DNA from: an uncultured Rhizobiaceae group bacterium
Lineage (GTDB): Bacteria; Pseudomonadota; Alphaproteobacteria; Rhizobiales; Rhizobiaceae
DNA length: 64,000 nt
NCBI GenBank assembly: GCA_937930845.1
Contig: CALHBJ010000005.1
Coordinates: 54,891-118,890, forward strand
Direction: 5' to 3'
Part shown: positions 1-8,903 of the stretch, piece by piece
Numbering within the stretch: position 1 is the stretch's first letter
How the letters are laid out: the number at the start of each line of letters is the position of its first letter
The notes under the pieces: model-generated
What the model saw: only the letters and a program-made list of their open reading frames with translations
Told to the model about the DNA's origin: nothing
Databases searched by the model: none
Made by a program: the position numbers and the translations under genes

Positions 1-714
1 TTTGGTCTCAAACAAAATCCCCGACCCACACAATGTGCAATAGGCAAGTGCCACCGGCACACCGCCAATCACCTCATTGAACATTTCATGCCAACCCATA
101 ATGCGCAGGGGATAGGCACGAACATCACCATTGATTGCGACACCAAAGACAAGATCATCATCATGCAAATAGGTAGCATCACCCGCAGCCACATGGCGTG
201 GATTGTCGAGCGGAGGAATGCCATCAACAAGCGCCCCACCCCAGATAATCTCCTCGAAACGAATTTTCAGCTTGTCCCGATGCGTGAATTTCGGATCAAA
301 AAACCGGGCAAATTTTTTGTCGATGCTGGTGAGCCAACGCATTTTTAGAGCGCGATAGCTCTTATGGGGAACAATCTGGGGATGGGCCTGCTGATACAGC
401 CATGCATCACGCCAGGTCACAATTGGCACGCCCGTCAATTCAGACATGGCCGCCGCAATCGGCTTATAGTTTCCGCTAATACGCATCAGCAGGGCGAGCG
501 TGGGAACAATATCAAGACTGCCCCGCGCCAACAGTTTTTCCATTGCAGCACGGCGGCTGCTTTCGCTCCCGGTCAAGGCCGCCCACGACAACTCCCCCAC
601 ATCACTGGATGATGAAGAATGATTTTGCCCGGCAATGGCCGGTGCGGCACCCTGCCCCAGCGCTGCGCCCGCAAGCATCCACGCGGCAAGAGCAATCTTG
701 CGCACCGTTTTCAT
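1..714 (-). CDS. DUF3179 domain protein, C-terminus cut off by the window edge
   Basis: The first 238 residues are present; the rest lies left of the window. The ATG at 714 is followed by a signal peptide (MKTVRKIALAAWMLAGAALG, then an Ala-rich stretch). The hallmark DUF3179 segment is at about residues 165-235: DGIPPLDNP, DDDLVFGVAINGDVRAYPL, then MGWHEMFNEVIGGVPVALAY and CTLCGSG, with a probable metal- or cofactor-binding Cys pair. The family is exported or envelope-located and has no established reaction. It lies 35 bp downstream of the DM13 gene on the same strand, so the two are probably co-transcribed. Confidence 0.8.
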   Translation of the reverse strand, partial: MKTVRKIALAAWMLAGAALGQGAAPAIAGQNHSSSSSDVGELSWAALTGSESSRRAAMEKLLARGSLDIVPTLALLMRISGNYKPIAAAMSELTGVPIVTWRDAWLYQQAHPQIVPHKSYRALKMRWLTSIDKKFARFFDPKFTHRDKLKIRFEEIIWGGALVDGIPPLDNPRHVAAGDATYLHDDDLVFGVAINGDVRAYPLRIMGWHEMFNEVIGGVPVALAYCTLCGSGILFETK

Positions 715-749
715 CCGCCGTGGGACTGCCTGAATAAGCCGAACAACAG

Positions 750-1133
750 TTAGCGCAGTCTTGCGGTCCCAAACGTGCTGTTGAACCGTTTGCAATGAAT
801 ATGCACGGTCGAATACTTGCCGGAGCCTGACAGGGAATAGGATTGCGACCCGCTATTGGCTTTCAACTTGCCCACCAGCTTCGACGGGCTGCCATTGCCC
901 ACATAGACATAAAGATCTGGGCCAGGAGTCGTTCTAAATCCGGACAATTTCACAGTCGACTTGCCGCCACTGCTGCTCAAAGTCGCCTTCCCGCGCACCT
1001 TATAGCGCTTATGCGAGGTGAAATTTCCTGATTTGTCCGCTGCAGAAGCAGGCACTGCTGTAAGCGGCACAATTGAAGCAGAAGCCAGCAGTCCCGTTGC
1101 AAACTGGCGACGATTTATTTTTGTAAGAGCCAT
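750..1133 (-). CDS. DM13-domain protein with Tat-like signal
   Basis: This is a 127-residue exported protein. The N-terminus has a twin-arginine-like motif (NRRQFATGL) followed by a hydrophobic stretch and an Ala-x-Ala site near residue 31. Residues about 45-127 match the DM13 fold: GKATLSSSGGKSTVKL, FRTTPGPDLYVYVG and a terminal HIHCKRFNSTFGTARL with the single conserved Cys. DM13 domains are proposed to act in redox or electron-transfer roles; that is family knowledge, not shown here. The gene precedes the DUF3179 gene in the same direction and is divergent from moaA. Confidence 0.8.
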   Translation of the reverse strand: MALTKINRRQFATGLLASASIVPLTAVPASAADKSGNFTSHKRYKVRGKATLSSSGGKSTVKLSGFRTTPGPDLYVYVGNGSPSKLVGKLKANSGSQSYSLSGSGKYSTVHIHCKRFNSTFGTARLR

Positions 1134-1319
1134 GAATAACTGTCCAGATTGTTTAAATCACACACATCATTTGAGCAGTTTTATGATAAATTACCAGTGC
1201 CTACACTTCACCGTTGTTTGATCAGCCGTGAAGCCAGAAATCCAGGAAACCGCGAACAATCGTTCCGCCGGGCTCAACTTGGGGTTGGACACGGTTCCAA
1301 TCTGCACTACCTTGCGCCC

Positions 1320-2327
1320 ATGGAAAACACTTCTCCCCTCATCGATCCCTTCGGCCGCACTGTTGATTACCTGCGCGTATCAGTGACGGACCGCTGCGAC
1401 TTCCGCTGCGTCTATTGCATGGCCGAAGACATGACATTCCTGCCCAAGCGTGACCTGCTCACGCTGGAGGAGTTGGATCGCCTGTGTTCTGCATTCGTCG
1501 CCCGGGGCGTGAAAAAATTGCGCCTCACTGGCGGAGAGCCCCTGGTGCGCAAAAACATAATGCAGCTTGTGCGTTCCCTTTCGCGCCACCTGGAAAGCGG
1601 GCAATTGGAAGAACTCACGCTCACCACAAACGGCTCTCAACTGGCAAGATATGCCGAAGAACTGGCAGCCTGTGGTGTGAAGCGGGTCAATGTTTCAATC
1701 GACACGCTGGATCGCGAGAAATTTCAAAAGATCACGCGATGGGGCCAGCTTGGAAAAGTGATGGAAGGGCTAGAGGCCGCGCGCAAAGCCGGTCTTGCGG
1801 TCAAAATCAATGCGGTGGCCCTCAAGGGCGTCAATGAATTTGAAATCGAAGAAATGATGCGTTGGGCCCATGGCGAGGGATTTGACCTCACCTTGATCGA
1901 GACCATGCCATTGGGCGAAATTGAAGAAGATCGCACGGACCAATATCTGCCCCTTTCACTGGTGCGTCAGCGCCTTGAAGAAACCTTCACCCTGTCTGAC
2001 ATCGCCCACAAAACAGGCGGGCCCGCCCGATATGTGGAAGTGGCAGAAACTGGTGGCCGTTTGGGTTTCATCACGCCGCTCACCCATAATTTCTGCGAAA
2101 GCTGCAACCGGGTGCGGCTCACATGCACCGGCACGCTCTATATGTGTCTGGGCCAGGACGATGCCGCCGATCTGCGGGCGCCCTTGCGGGCATCAGAAGG
2201 CGATAAATTGTTGTTCGATGCCATTGACGAAGCAATCGGCCGCAAGCCCAAAGGCCATGATTTCATCATCGAACGCCCCGGCGAAGCCCCCGCGGTAAGC
2301 CGTCACATGAGCCTCACCGGCGGCTGA
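1320..2327 (+). CDS. moaA: GTP 3',8-cyclase MoaA
   Basis: This radical-SAM enzyme performs the first step of molybdenum cofactor synthesis, converting GTP to 3',8-cyclo-7,8-dihydro-GTP. The N-terminal cluster motif is C26-x3-C30-x2-C33 (CDFRCVYC). The C-terminal cluster uses C259, C262 and C276 in the expected C-x2-C-x13-C spacing. The protein ends in the Gly-Gly tail typical of MoaA. I chose the ATG at 1320, giving 335 residues, the usual family length; a longer frame opens at 1149 but its extra residues do not resemble MoaA. No other moa genes are adjacent, so it stands alone here. Confidence 0.93.
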   Translation: MENTSPLIDPFGRTVDYLRVSVTDRCDFRCVYCMAEDMTFLPKRDLLTLEELDRLCSAFVARGVKKLRLTGGEPLVRKNIMQLVRSLSRHLESGQLEELTLTTNGSQLARYAEELAACGVKRVNVSIDTLDREKFQKITRWGQLGKVMEGLEAARKAGLAVKINAVALKGVNEFEIEEMMRWAHGEGFDLTLIETMPLGEIEEDRTDQYLPLSLVRQRLEETFTLSDIAHKTGGPARYVEVAETGGRLGFITPLTHNFCESCNRVRLTCTGTLYMCLGQDDAADLRAPLRASEGDKLLFDAIDEAIGRKPKGHDFIIERPGEAPAVSRHMSLTGG

Positions 2328-2341
2328 CCATCCGGCTGGGA

Positions 2342-3670
2342 TTAGTCAACGGGCAGCCCGCTTGGCACTTCCTTTGGCCTGCCAAGGGGCCGGTCTTTCG
2401 CCGTTACCCCTTCCAGGGCACCCAAAAAGGCAATCAGATCGTCGACCTCTGCCGCTTCAAGCGAAATGGGTTTGATGTCCACACGGCTTCGCACTCTTGC
2501 CATTTCGCGACGGTCTGAACGCACCAAAAAGTCCACCTGGGAAATCCAGCCTGCCTTTGGCAATTTGGCCTGTTCCGGCTTCCAGGCATCAAAGGATGCC
2601 AATGGCGACAGGTGATGCAAGACAATGCCCCGCAGATCAGCAAATGCGCCATTATGGCCATAGGGCGCGGTCAGCGTGACATTGCGCAAAGGCGGGGTGC
2701 GAAACCGATAGGCATCTTCAAGCCGGTCACTTTCGCCCATGCGTCCCACGTCTCGCGCCGCCGGATCAAACTGGCGCGTACGCCCCGGCCCAAAAGGTGG
2801 CAATGCAAGGGCGTGAAATTTCTGATCGGTCAGCAATGGGCCGGAATGGCAGCTGTCGCAATTGGCCTTTCCATAGAACAGGTCAAGACCCCGCTTTTGT
2901 GCCGCTGACAGAGCCGACTGGTCGCCCGCCAAAAAAGCATCAAAGGGGGAATCATGATTGCGCCACTCACTCGCCATAAAGGCGGCCAGCACCTGGGCAA
3001 TTTCCACAATCGTCACCTGTTCCGGCTTCTCCACATGGTCGAAAATTTTCACAAAACTCTCACCATAAGCAGGAATGCCGCGCACGCGCTTGGCCAATAT
3101 CGGCCAGACTTTATCAATCCGGTCATGGGCTGCACCGGCAACTTCATTTTCCTTGGGGTTGCCCGCCATTTCAAACTGGGCCGTCAATGGCAATATCGCC
3201 TGCGCCGACAACAGATTTGGCAAACCTTTTGGAAGCCATTCTTCGGCGGGCGAATTAAACCCGTTTTCATAAAGGTCCGAGCGCGACAAGCGCCCGTCAT
3301 GGAACAATACGCGCATTTCCTTGGCACCCAGGTTCCACAGGGCAAGCGCGTTGCGCGGAACCCGTTTGCGGATACGGTTGTCCCCGGTGCCCGCGTGGCG
3401 CTCAGGCCCCACCCCTTCGCCGCCCTCGCCAATGCCCAGTGACAACCCATCCGACCCGCCAAACCGGTGGTGGTGGCAGGTGCCGCAGGAAATATTGCGA
3501 TTGCCGGAAAGGATTTTGTCATAAAACAACAAGCGGCCAAGTGCGGCTTGCTTTGCATCTGTGGCAATGAAATCATCATCACCCAGCGGCTGCGGCAGTT
3601 CACCGGCGCGCGCACCGCCGCTGAAAACGACCGTCAGAACAATAGCGATAATGGACCAAAAATGCGTCAT
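2342..3670 (-). CDS. Di-haem cytochrome c peroxidase / MauG-family protein
   Basis: This is a 442-residue periplasmic protein with a signal peptide cleaved near residue 22. Two c-type haem motifs are visible: CGTCH at 62-66 (extended with further His) and CDSCH at 271-275, the standard two-domain layout of bacterial di-haem peroxidases and MauG-like enzymes. The family reduces peroxide with electrons from cytochromes or oxidises protein substrates. No methylamine dehydrogenase genes are nearby, so a generic peroxidase role is more likely than MauG proper. Its ATG overlaps the start of the divergent Sel1 gene. Confidence 0.88.
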   Translation of the reverse strand: MTHFWSIIAIVLTVVFSGGARAGELPQPLGDDDFIATDAKQAALGRLLFYDKILSGNRNISCGTCHHHRFGGSDGLSLGIGEGGEGVGPERHAGTGDNRIRKRVPRNALALWNLGAKEMRVLFHDGRLSRSDLYENGFNSPAEEWLPKGLPNLLSAQAILPLTAQFEMAGNPKENEVAGAAHDRIDKVWPILAKRVRGIPAYGESFVKIFDHVEKPEQVTIVEIAQVLAAFMASEWRNHDSPFDAFLAGDQSALSAAQKRGLDLFYGKANCDSCHSGPLLTDQKFHALALPPFGPGRTRQFDPAARDVGRMGESDRLEDAYRFRTPPLRNVTLTAPYGHNGAFADLRGIVLHHLSPLASFDAWKPEQAKLPKAGWISQVDFLVRSDRREMARVRSRVDIKPISLEAAEVDDLIAFLGALEGVTAKDRPLGRPKEVPSGLPVD

Positions 3671-4135
3671 CTGATTGTGGCTTTAGGCCTTATGTTTTGT
3701 ACCCCGGCATTGGCCGAGATTGAAGCGGCTCGCGACCTGATGGACAAGGGAAATTTTGCCCAGGCAATGAAACAATTACGCCCCGCCGCCAGATCAGGAA
3801 ATGCCGATGCGGAAGAATTGATCGGCGTCATGTATGCGATGGGACTGGGGGTCGAGCGCGATGACCGCCGCGCGTTCGAATGGTATTTGCGCTCCTCAAT
3901 GAAAGGACATCCCGGCGCACAAAGCGGCGTTGGCTGGTATTACGAAGTTGGCCGCGGCATGGAAGCCCCCGATCTCGTCCGCGCCTACATGTGGTACGTC
4001 CTCAGCGCCATAGGCGGCGACCCTGACGCAGCGATCAGCCAGGAAGAGGTCGTGAAGAAAATGACCAAAGAACAGATCGAAGAAGCCCACATTCTCATCG
4101 ACGACTACCGGGTATGGCTCTATCCGTTTCGGTGA
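3662..4135 (+). CDS. Sel1-repeat protein, exported
   Basis: This is a 157-residue protein. The chosen ATG at 3662 gives a clean signal peptide (MRHLIVALGLMFCTPALAE); the longer open frame starting at 3467 is antisense to the peroxidase and is rejected. Residues about 25-130 hold Sel1-like repeats, for example ADAEELIGVMYAMGLGVERD, RRAFEWYLRSS and GAQSGVGWYYEVGRGM. Such repeats are protein-protein interaction surfaces. The start overlaps by 9 bp, head to head, the divergent peroxidase gene, so each gene's promoter must lie inside the other's coding region. Confidence 0.8.
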   Translation: MRHLIVALGLMFCTPALAEIEAARDLMDKGNFAQAMKQLRPAARSGNADAEELIGVMYAMGLGVERDDRRAFEWYLRSSMKGHPGAQSGVGWYYEVGRGMEAPDLVRAYMWYVLSAIGGDPDAAISQEEVVKKMTKEQIEEAHILIDDYRVWLYPFR

Positions 4136-4366
4136 GTTGGTGATGTGACGGGTTTGGTTGGAACTCATTTCTACATTAGAGCAGAAAATTGGTCGTTTTG
4201 ATTGCCACGCCGAACAATGTTCACAAGCATGGTGATTTTAGTACATCCAGCTTGTTTAAATGTGTTCGGAGTTGAAAACTCTGGTGGTAAAATTTGATAA
4301 TCTACGCGTCTAATAGCCTATTTGTGATAAACAGAAATATAAGCAGCAACGAAAGGATTTAAATCG

Positions 4367-4822
4367 ATGAGAAAGAGCACGATCATTGCAATGGTTTCGT
4401 TGATGATCTGTGTGGATTTTACAACTCAACCATTTGGAGCGTATGGAGCCGACAAAATTGACTTAATTAAGCTCTGCAAGAAACGTGGACTTAGCGTAAA
4501 AACGGGGAAAGGCGCTCGAATTGGCATTTATCATGGCAACTGGGTAGCTCTGGGCAGTCAAATGCAACACACTTTGATCATACGCAAAATTAATAACAAT
4601 AAGGCCACGGTTCTTTACGCTTGGGGAGATTGGCCAGAATACGATATTCGAAGAGGTTGCTCCAAGCATATTGGAGCGATTTCTGGCAAAGTGTTGAAGA
4701 TCAATTTCGGAAACGGAAATAGGGTCTCATACAATTTCTTTGACGATGATGGATTTGCAACTGGCTCCTATAAGTCGTCTGGTGGAACTACTCGCGGAAG
4801 GATCGATAAGGCAAAATATTGA
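4367..4822 (+). CDS. Secreted protein of unknown function, AT-rich gene
   Basis: The 151-residue product has a signal peptide (about 28 residues, ending GAYGA) and a GAAAGGA ribosome binding site before the ATG. The mature part is basic, with a beta-rich appearance and two Cys (LCKKRG near residue 37 and RRGCSKH near residue 97) that could form a disulphide. I recognise no family. Base composition is visibly poorer in G+C than the flanking genes and shared with the next gene, suggesting recent transfer. Confidence 0.6.
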   Translation: MRKSTIIAMVSLMICVDFTTQPFGAYGADKIDLIKLCKKRGLSVKTGKGARIGIYHGNWVALGSQMQHTLIIRKINNNKATVLYAWGDWPEYDIRRGCSKHIGAISGKVLKINFGNGNRVSYNFFDDDGFATGSYKSSGGTTRGRIDKAKY

Positions 4823-4932
4823 CCCAAGGTGTCACATTGAAAGCCGGGACTGAATATCTAGTGATGAAAACAATAGCCGTTGTCTGTGAATTTGTTTTAC
4901 TGCTTCCAAACCAGGTGCTGCTATAGAGAGTT

Positions 4933-5379
4933 ATGCCAACTATAGATAAATTACGAATTTTTGCGATTTCCATCATAATGTTGGGTTTTCTCGCCGGAAT
5001 TATTTTTTGGTGGATGGGCTCTGAAGATCGATATCATCAAGGAATTATTGAATCAGGAGGATATAACCCAATTCAAAAATTCGAACATGTTTGGAGCAAC
5101 TATCAATCGGCGGGCTTCGATTTTTCAACGGCAGTATGTATTGAACTAACTGATCTAAATAGCACGAAAATTTGGACGCCCTTTGATTCTTGGTCGGATG
5201 GGCAAATAGAAATAATGCGGTTGGCGAGAAGTTTTAACTCCGATCGCGGTTGTGTTGGCTCTAAACCGTCTCTTTTGATTTTGGAAGCTGGTTGGCACAA
5301 CTCCACCCCATATTCATGGGAATTATTTCTCTTGGATGTACCGACTAAAAGACTACTATTGTTGGCAGGAACACTTTGA
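4933..5379 (+). CDS. Membrane-anchored protein of unknown function, AT-rich gene
   Basis: The product has 148 residues with one N-terminal membrane segment at about residues 8-28 (IFAISIIMLGFLAGIIFWW) and a soluble, presumably periplasmic, domain containing two Cys (AVCIEL and RGCVGS). I recognise no family. Like the preceding gene it is AT-rich compared with its surroundings and sits alone between the Sel1 gene and a strong terminator, so both may have arrived together. Confidence 0.55.
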   Translation: MPTIDKLRIFAISIIMLGFLAGIIFWWMGSEDRYHQGIIESGGYNPIQKFEHVWSNYQSAGFDFSTAVCIELTDLNSTKIWTPFDSWSDGQIEIMRLARSFNSDRGCVGSKPSLLILEAGWHNSTPYSWELFLLDVPTKRLLLLAGTL

Positions 5380-5492
5380 TGTGGGCGTTCCGGCAACTTT
5401 GACTTTTGTAAAAAGGTTCCTATTCACGACATCTACCTAATGTCTCAAATGTCCCCACAACGGACTACCCGTATATTTCACCGCCTCCACAA

Positions 5493-5518
5493 AAAAGCCC
5501 CGCTTCTGCGGGGCTTTT
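5493..5518. terminator. Rho-independent terminator, probably bidirectional
   Basis: A perfect 11-bp stem (AAAAGCCCCGC / GCGGGGCTTTT) has a 4-base TTCT loop and is flanked by an A-run on the left and a T-run on the right. It can therefore work for the TRAP operon coming from the right on the minus strand and for the AT-rich gene from the left. Confidence 0.9.
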
Positions 5519-5544
5519 CGTTTTTGTCGTTTTGGCCGGTGACC

Positions 5545-6612
5545 TTAGTTCAGGTCTTTGGCATTGGCCGCGCTGATTTCTGCTTCCGCTGCTGCAACCG
5601 CAGTGGTCAGAGCTTCGAATACTTCCGGGCCACCTTTGACGTTTGATTTGAACCAGTCATAGACAGGTGAAGCAGCTTCTTTGAAGGCTGCTTTTTCGGC
5701 AGGCGTTGGTACATAAAGATCGCCGCCACCGGCAACGAAATCTTCATATGCCTTGATCGACTTACGCTTTGGCGATGCGAATGTGGCCTGCTGCAGGGCG
5801 GAGAAACCGTCCACAACAACCTGGCGCATATCCTCTGGCATGCCTTTGAACTTGTCGTTGTTCATCCACCACAATGCGCCCATATAGGCATGCCCATCGA
5901 GGGTGACATATTTCAGGCCCGCATCCGGGAACTTCATGCCCATGATGTCGGTAATGCCATTTTTGGAACCTTCCACAACACCCGTTTGAAACGAGGTGAA
6001 CAGTTCAGGCCACGGGATTGGCGTGGGCGCAGCACCCAGTGCTTTCACCAGTTCCTGGGGCAGGTCGGCAACAACGGTGCGGATTTTCAGACCGTTCATA
6101 TCCTTTGGCATCTGAACACGGCGTTTTGTATTGGCAAAATTGCGCCAACCACCCGTATTGCCCACGGTCATCAGACGAATTTTACCGCCAGAATCCTTCA
6201 GCGCCATGTCGCGCACAGTGCGGGTAAAGTCGCCCGACAATACATTTTCCGCGATCCGGTCATTGGCCATCAGATAGGGCAGATCAAGAACCTGAACATA
6301 AGGGAACGCACCTGCGGCACCGCCAGATGTGGAGATGTAGACATCGATGGACCCGTCCGCGACGCCCTGAAGGCACTCAGCGCCCTTGGAGCACAACTGC
6401 GTACCGATGAACAATTCAACCGCGATTTTGCCGTTTGATGCGGCTTCCACATAGTTCTTGAAAACAACCAGACCATCATAGTCTTCATCATTCTCGTTCG
6501 AATTCGCCGTTGCGCGAATGGTGTAATCGGCAGCCATGGCAGCAAAAGTGCCACCAATGGAAAGCGTCGCGGTCATGGCCGCAATGCTCGCCTTTTTCAA
6601 AATTGGGTTCAT
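5545..6612 (-). CDS. dctP: TRAP transporter solute-binding protein DctP
   Basis: This is a 355-residue periplasmic binding protein of the DctP family with a signal peptide ending AAMAA near residue 27 and a strong GGAGGAAA ribosome binding site. The core motif GLKIRTV around residue 175 carries the Arg that in TRAP proteins grips the acidic group of the ligand, and FTSFQTGVVEGSKNG follows as expected. It hands a substrate to the DctQM membrane pair encoded upstream. By context with the monooxygenase genes I infer an organosulfonate such as sulfoquinovose, but the ligand is not readable from sequence. Confidence 0.9.
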   Translation of the reverse strand: MNPILKKASIAAMTATLSIGGTFAAMAADYTIRATANSNENDEDYDGLVVFKNYVEAASNGKIAVELFIGTQLCSKGAECLQGVADGSIDVYISTSGGAAGAFPYVQVLDLPYLMANDRIAENVLSGDFTRTVRDMALKDSGGKIRLMTVGNTGGWRNFANTKRRVQMPKDMNGLKIRTVVADLPQELVKALGAAPTPIPWPELFTSFQTGVVEGSKNGITDIMGMKFPDAGLKYVTLDGHAYMGALWWMNNDKFKGMPEDMRQVVVDGFSALQQATFASPKRKSIKAYEDFVAGGGDLYVPTPAEKAAFKEAASPVYDWFKSNVKGGPEVFEALTTAVAAAEAEISAANAKDLN

Positions 6613-6708
6613 TTGGATTTCCTCCGGGTTGTGGATGCTTTTTTTACAGACATCCTTGGGTAGATCGTATCACCGACTTTGCGCCGGTCAACGAATGGTT
6701 AAAGACGT

Positions 6709-8235
6709 TTAGAACAGTCCCCTCAAAATGGGTCCAAGCAGGTCCACATCTTTCACGAAGCCAAGCCATGAGGGGATGCCCAATGAGATGAAGGGGAAGT
6801 AAGTGATGAGAAAAATCACAAACACTTCCACGGCCAGAAACGGCAGGATCGCGCGGGAAATTGTCTCAACTTTTACCCCCGACACCGATGAGGCCACGAA
6901 CAGCACAAGCCCCATGGGCGGCGTTGCCAATCCGACAGTCAAATTGACCGACATGATCATGGCAAAATGAACCGGGTGAATGCCCATGTTGATGAAGATG
7001 GGCGCAAGTATGGGACCAAGAATGATGATCGCCGGGCCCGCATCCAAAAACATGCCCACAATGAACAACAGGATATTGATCAACAAGAGCAGCATCAGCG
7101 GATCAGACGTGAGTGTGAGGATCCAACTGGCCAGACTTTCCGCCGCATGGGACAGGCTGACAACTGTTTTGAACGCCATCGCCGCCCCCACCAACAACAG
7201 CACGACAGCCGATGTGATGGAGGATTTGATCAGCACCGAGGGCAGTTCGGACAGTTTCATGGTGCCCAGCACGAAAAGTCCAAGCAGTGCCGCGTAGGCA
7301 ACCGCCAGCGCTGATGCCTCTGTAGGTGTGGCAACTCCGCCCAGAATACCGCCCAAAATAATGACCGGGGTCAGTAAAGGTAGAACCGCACGTTTTGCGA
7401 CAATTCTGAACGGCTCGCTCATCAACCGCCGCTGCAGGAAAAACAGGGCTTCGGTGATGGCCAGAGCGCCAGCGAAATAACCGCTAAACTGACCCCAGCT
7501 TTCCACACTGCCCGCGCCAGCAAGGCGGGTAACCAGCGGATATAGCACGCCAGCAACCAACAATCGCGCAATAACACGCGCAGCAATATTTTCACCCATG
7601 GAGATTGAAACATCGTCATGCACAACCCGGCTGGCGGGCGGATAATCATAATGATTGGCCATCACCCGGGTGACGATCATCAACCCAAGTCCTACCAGAA
7701 ATCCCGGTATGATGCCGCCAGCGAACAGGGCCGCCACGGAAACTTCCATCACATAGGCATAGATGATCATGATGCCGGAAGGCGGAATGATCGGGCCGAT
7801 CACAGACGATGCAGCCGTAATTGCGGCGGCAAATCTGCGCGTATAGCCTTCCTTTTCCATGGCCGGAATGAGCATGGACCCCAGTGCGGATGTATCAGCA
7901 ACCGCAGACCCCGACATGCCCGCAAACAACATGGAGGAAAGAATGTTCACCTGTGCCAAACCACCGCGCACCGAACCGATGATTGCCTGAGAGAAACTGA
8001 CGAGGCGTTCGGTAATTCCGCCGCGGTTCATCAATTCGCCAGCCAGCATAAAAAACGGAATGGCCAGCAAAACACCATTATCAATACCATTGAAGATATT
8101 GCGATACATTAGCGCGATGTCGCGCTCCTGGCCGTTGAAATAGAGCAACAGACCAGGTGCCGCCAACATGGCAAAAAAGACCGGCACACCGATCAGCAAC
8201 ATCAGCAAGAATAGGGGAAGGAACCACACAAGCAT
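6709..8235 (-). CDS. dctM: TRAP transporter large permease DctM
   Basis: This is a 508-residue polytopic membrane protein of the DctM family, the Na+-coupled transport subunit, with more than ten hydrophobic segments. Typical motifs include GGLAQVNILSSMLFAGMSGSAVADTSALG and IGPIIPPSGIMIIYAY. It begins 4 bp after the dctQ stop with its ribosome binding site inside the end of dctQ, so the two are translationally linked. It is somewhat longer than the usual ~430 residues because of an extra loop/segment near residues 190-260. Confidence 0.92.
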   Translation of the reverse strand: MLVWFLPLFLLMLLIGVPVFFAMLAAPGLLLYFNGQERDIALMYRNIFNGIDNGVLLAIPFFMLAGELMNRGGITERLVSFSQAIIGSVRGGLAQVNILSSMLFAGMSGSAVADTSALGSMLIPAMEKEGYTRRFAAAITAASSVIGPIIPPSGIMIIYAYVMEVSVAALFAGGIIPGFLVGLGLMIVTRVMANHYDYPPASRVVHDDVSISMGENIAARVIARLLVAGVLYPLVTRLAGAGSVESWGQFSGYFAGALAITEALFFLQRRLMSEPFRIVAKRAVLPLLTPVIILGGILGGVATPTEASALAVAYAALLGLFVLGTMKLSELPSVLIKSSITSAVVLLLVGAAMAFKTVVSLSHAAESLASWILTLTSDPLMLLLLINILLFIVGMFLDAGPAIIILGPILAPIFINMGIHPVHFAMIMSVNLTVGLATPPMGLVLFVASSVSGVKVETISRAILPFLAVEVFVIFLITYFPFISLGIPSWLGFVKDVDLLGPILRGLF

Positions 8236-8238
8236 CGA

Positions 8239-8841
8239 TTAGCTCCCAACCATGCTGGCGGGCATTGGCGGATTGGGAAAGCTTTCATCCCCCCAAACCA
8301 GCCGCCCGATCAGGCGTAAAATCAGTTCAGCAGAAACAGCAATTAACAAGGCCAGCAACACACTCATCGCCAGGTAAATATAGGCCGTGCGAAACTGGAT
8401 TTCGGTGCCGAGCAATTGATTGATTCCAGAATCCTGCAGCAATCTGTTGAGGCCGGAGGAATCAAACAACAGGGGGGCGGAATAATGGTCCCATGCCTGT
8501 CCCAGCATGACAAACAACACCGCCAGTGACAGCACCATGATTGCCAATATGAGACCAAGCCGTGCGCGACGCGGCAACATGTCGGGAAACATGTCGATGG
8601 AAACGAAACCGGCATGGCGATAGGCCGAAGGAGCAACCAGCGCCATCATCCAGATCATCAACGCGCGCGCGGCCTCTTCCGGCCAGGGCAGCGCGTTGTT
8701 GAGCACGTAGCGGTAGAATATCTGCAATAGAACAGCCAACACCATGAAACCCATGGCGACACAGCCCACGCCCCTGCAAAATGTCAGCACACTGTGGTTG
8801 ATGCGGCCCAGGACCGTGACAACCCCTTGCAATCCTCCCAA
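8239..8841 (-). CDS. dctQ: TRAP transporter small permease DctQ
   Basis: This is a four-helix small TRAP subunit of about 200 residues. Characteristic segments are LQIFYRYVLNNALPWPEEAARALMIWM-like (FYRYV followed by WPEE) and HAGFVSIDMF. I place the start at the TTG at 8841 because GGAGG lies 8 bases upstream; an in-frame GTG at 8886 has no ribosome binding site. It forms the membrane complex with DctM and is transcribed together with the flavin reductase gene. Confidence 0.88.
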   Translation of the reverse strand: MGGLQGVVTVLGRINHSVLTFCRGVGCVAMGFMVLAVLLQIFYRYVLNNALPWPEEAARALMIWMMALVAPSAYRHAGFVSIDMFPDMLPRRARLGLILAIMVLSLAVLFVMLGQAWDHYSAPLLFDSSGLNRLLQDSGINQLLGTEIQFRTAYIYLAMSVLLALLIAVSAELILRLIGRLVWGDESFPNPPMPASMVGS

Positions 8842-8903
8842 TTCAGTCTCCTCCCAAAGACACGTTGCGGTATTTCTTTCGACCACCCGATGGGACCGGT
8901 CGT

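Noticed and set aside
6613..6708. Hairpin between dctM and dctP
   Set aside because: Only a 5-bp stem (GGATG/CATCC) with a long loop; too weak to support as a terminator.
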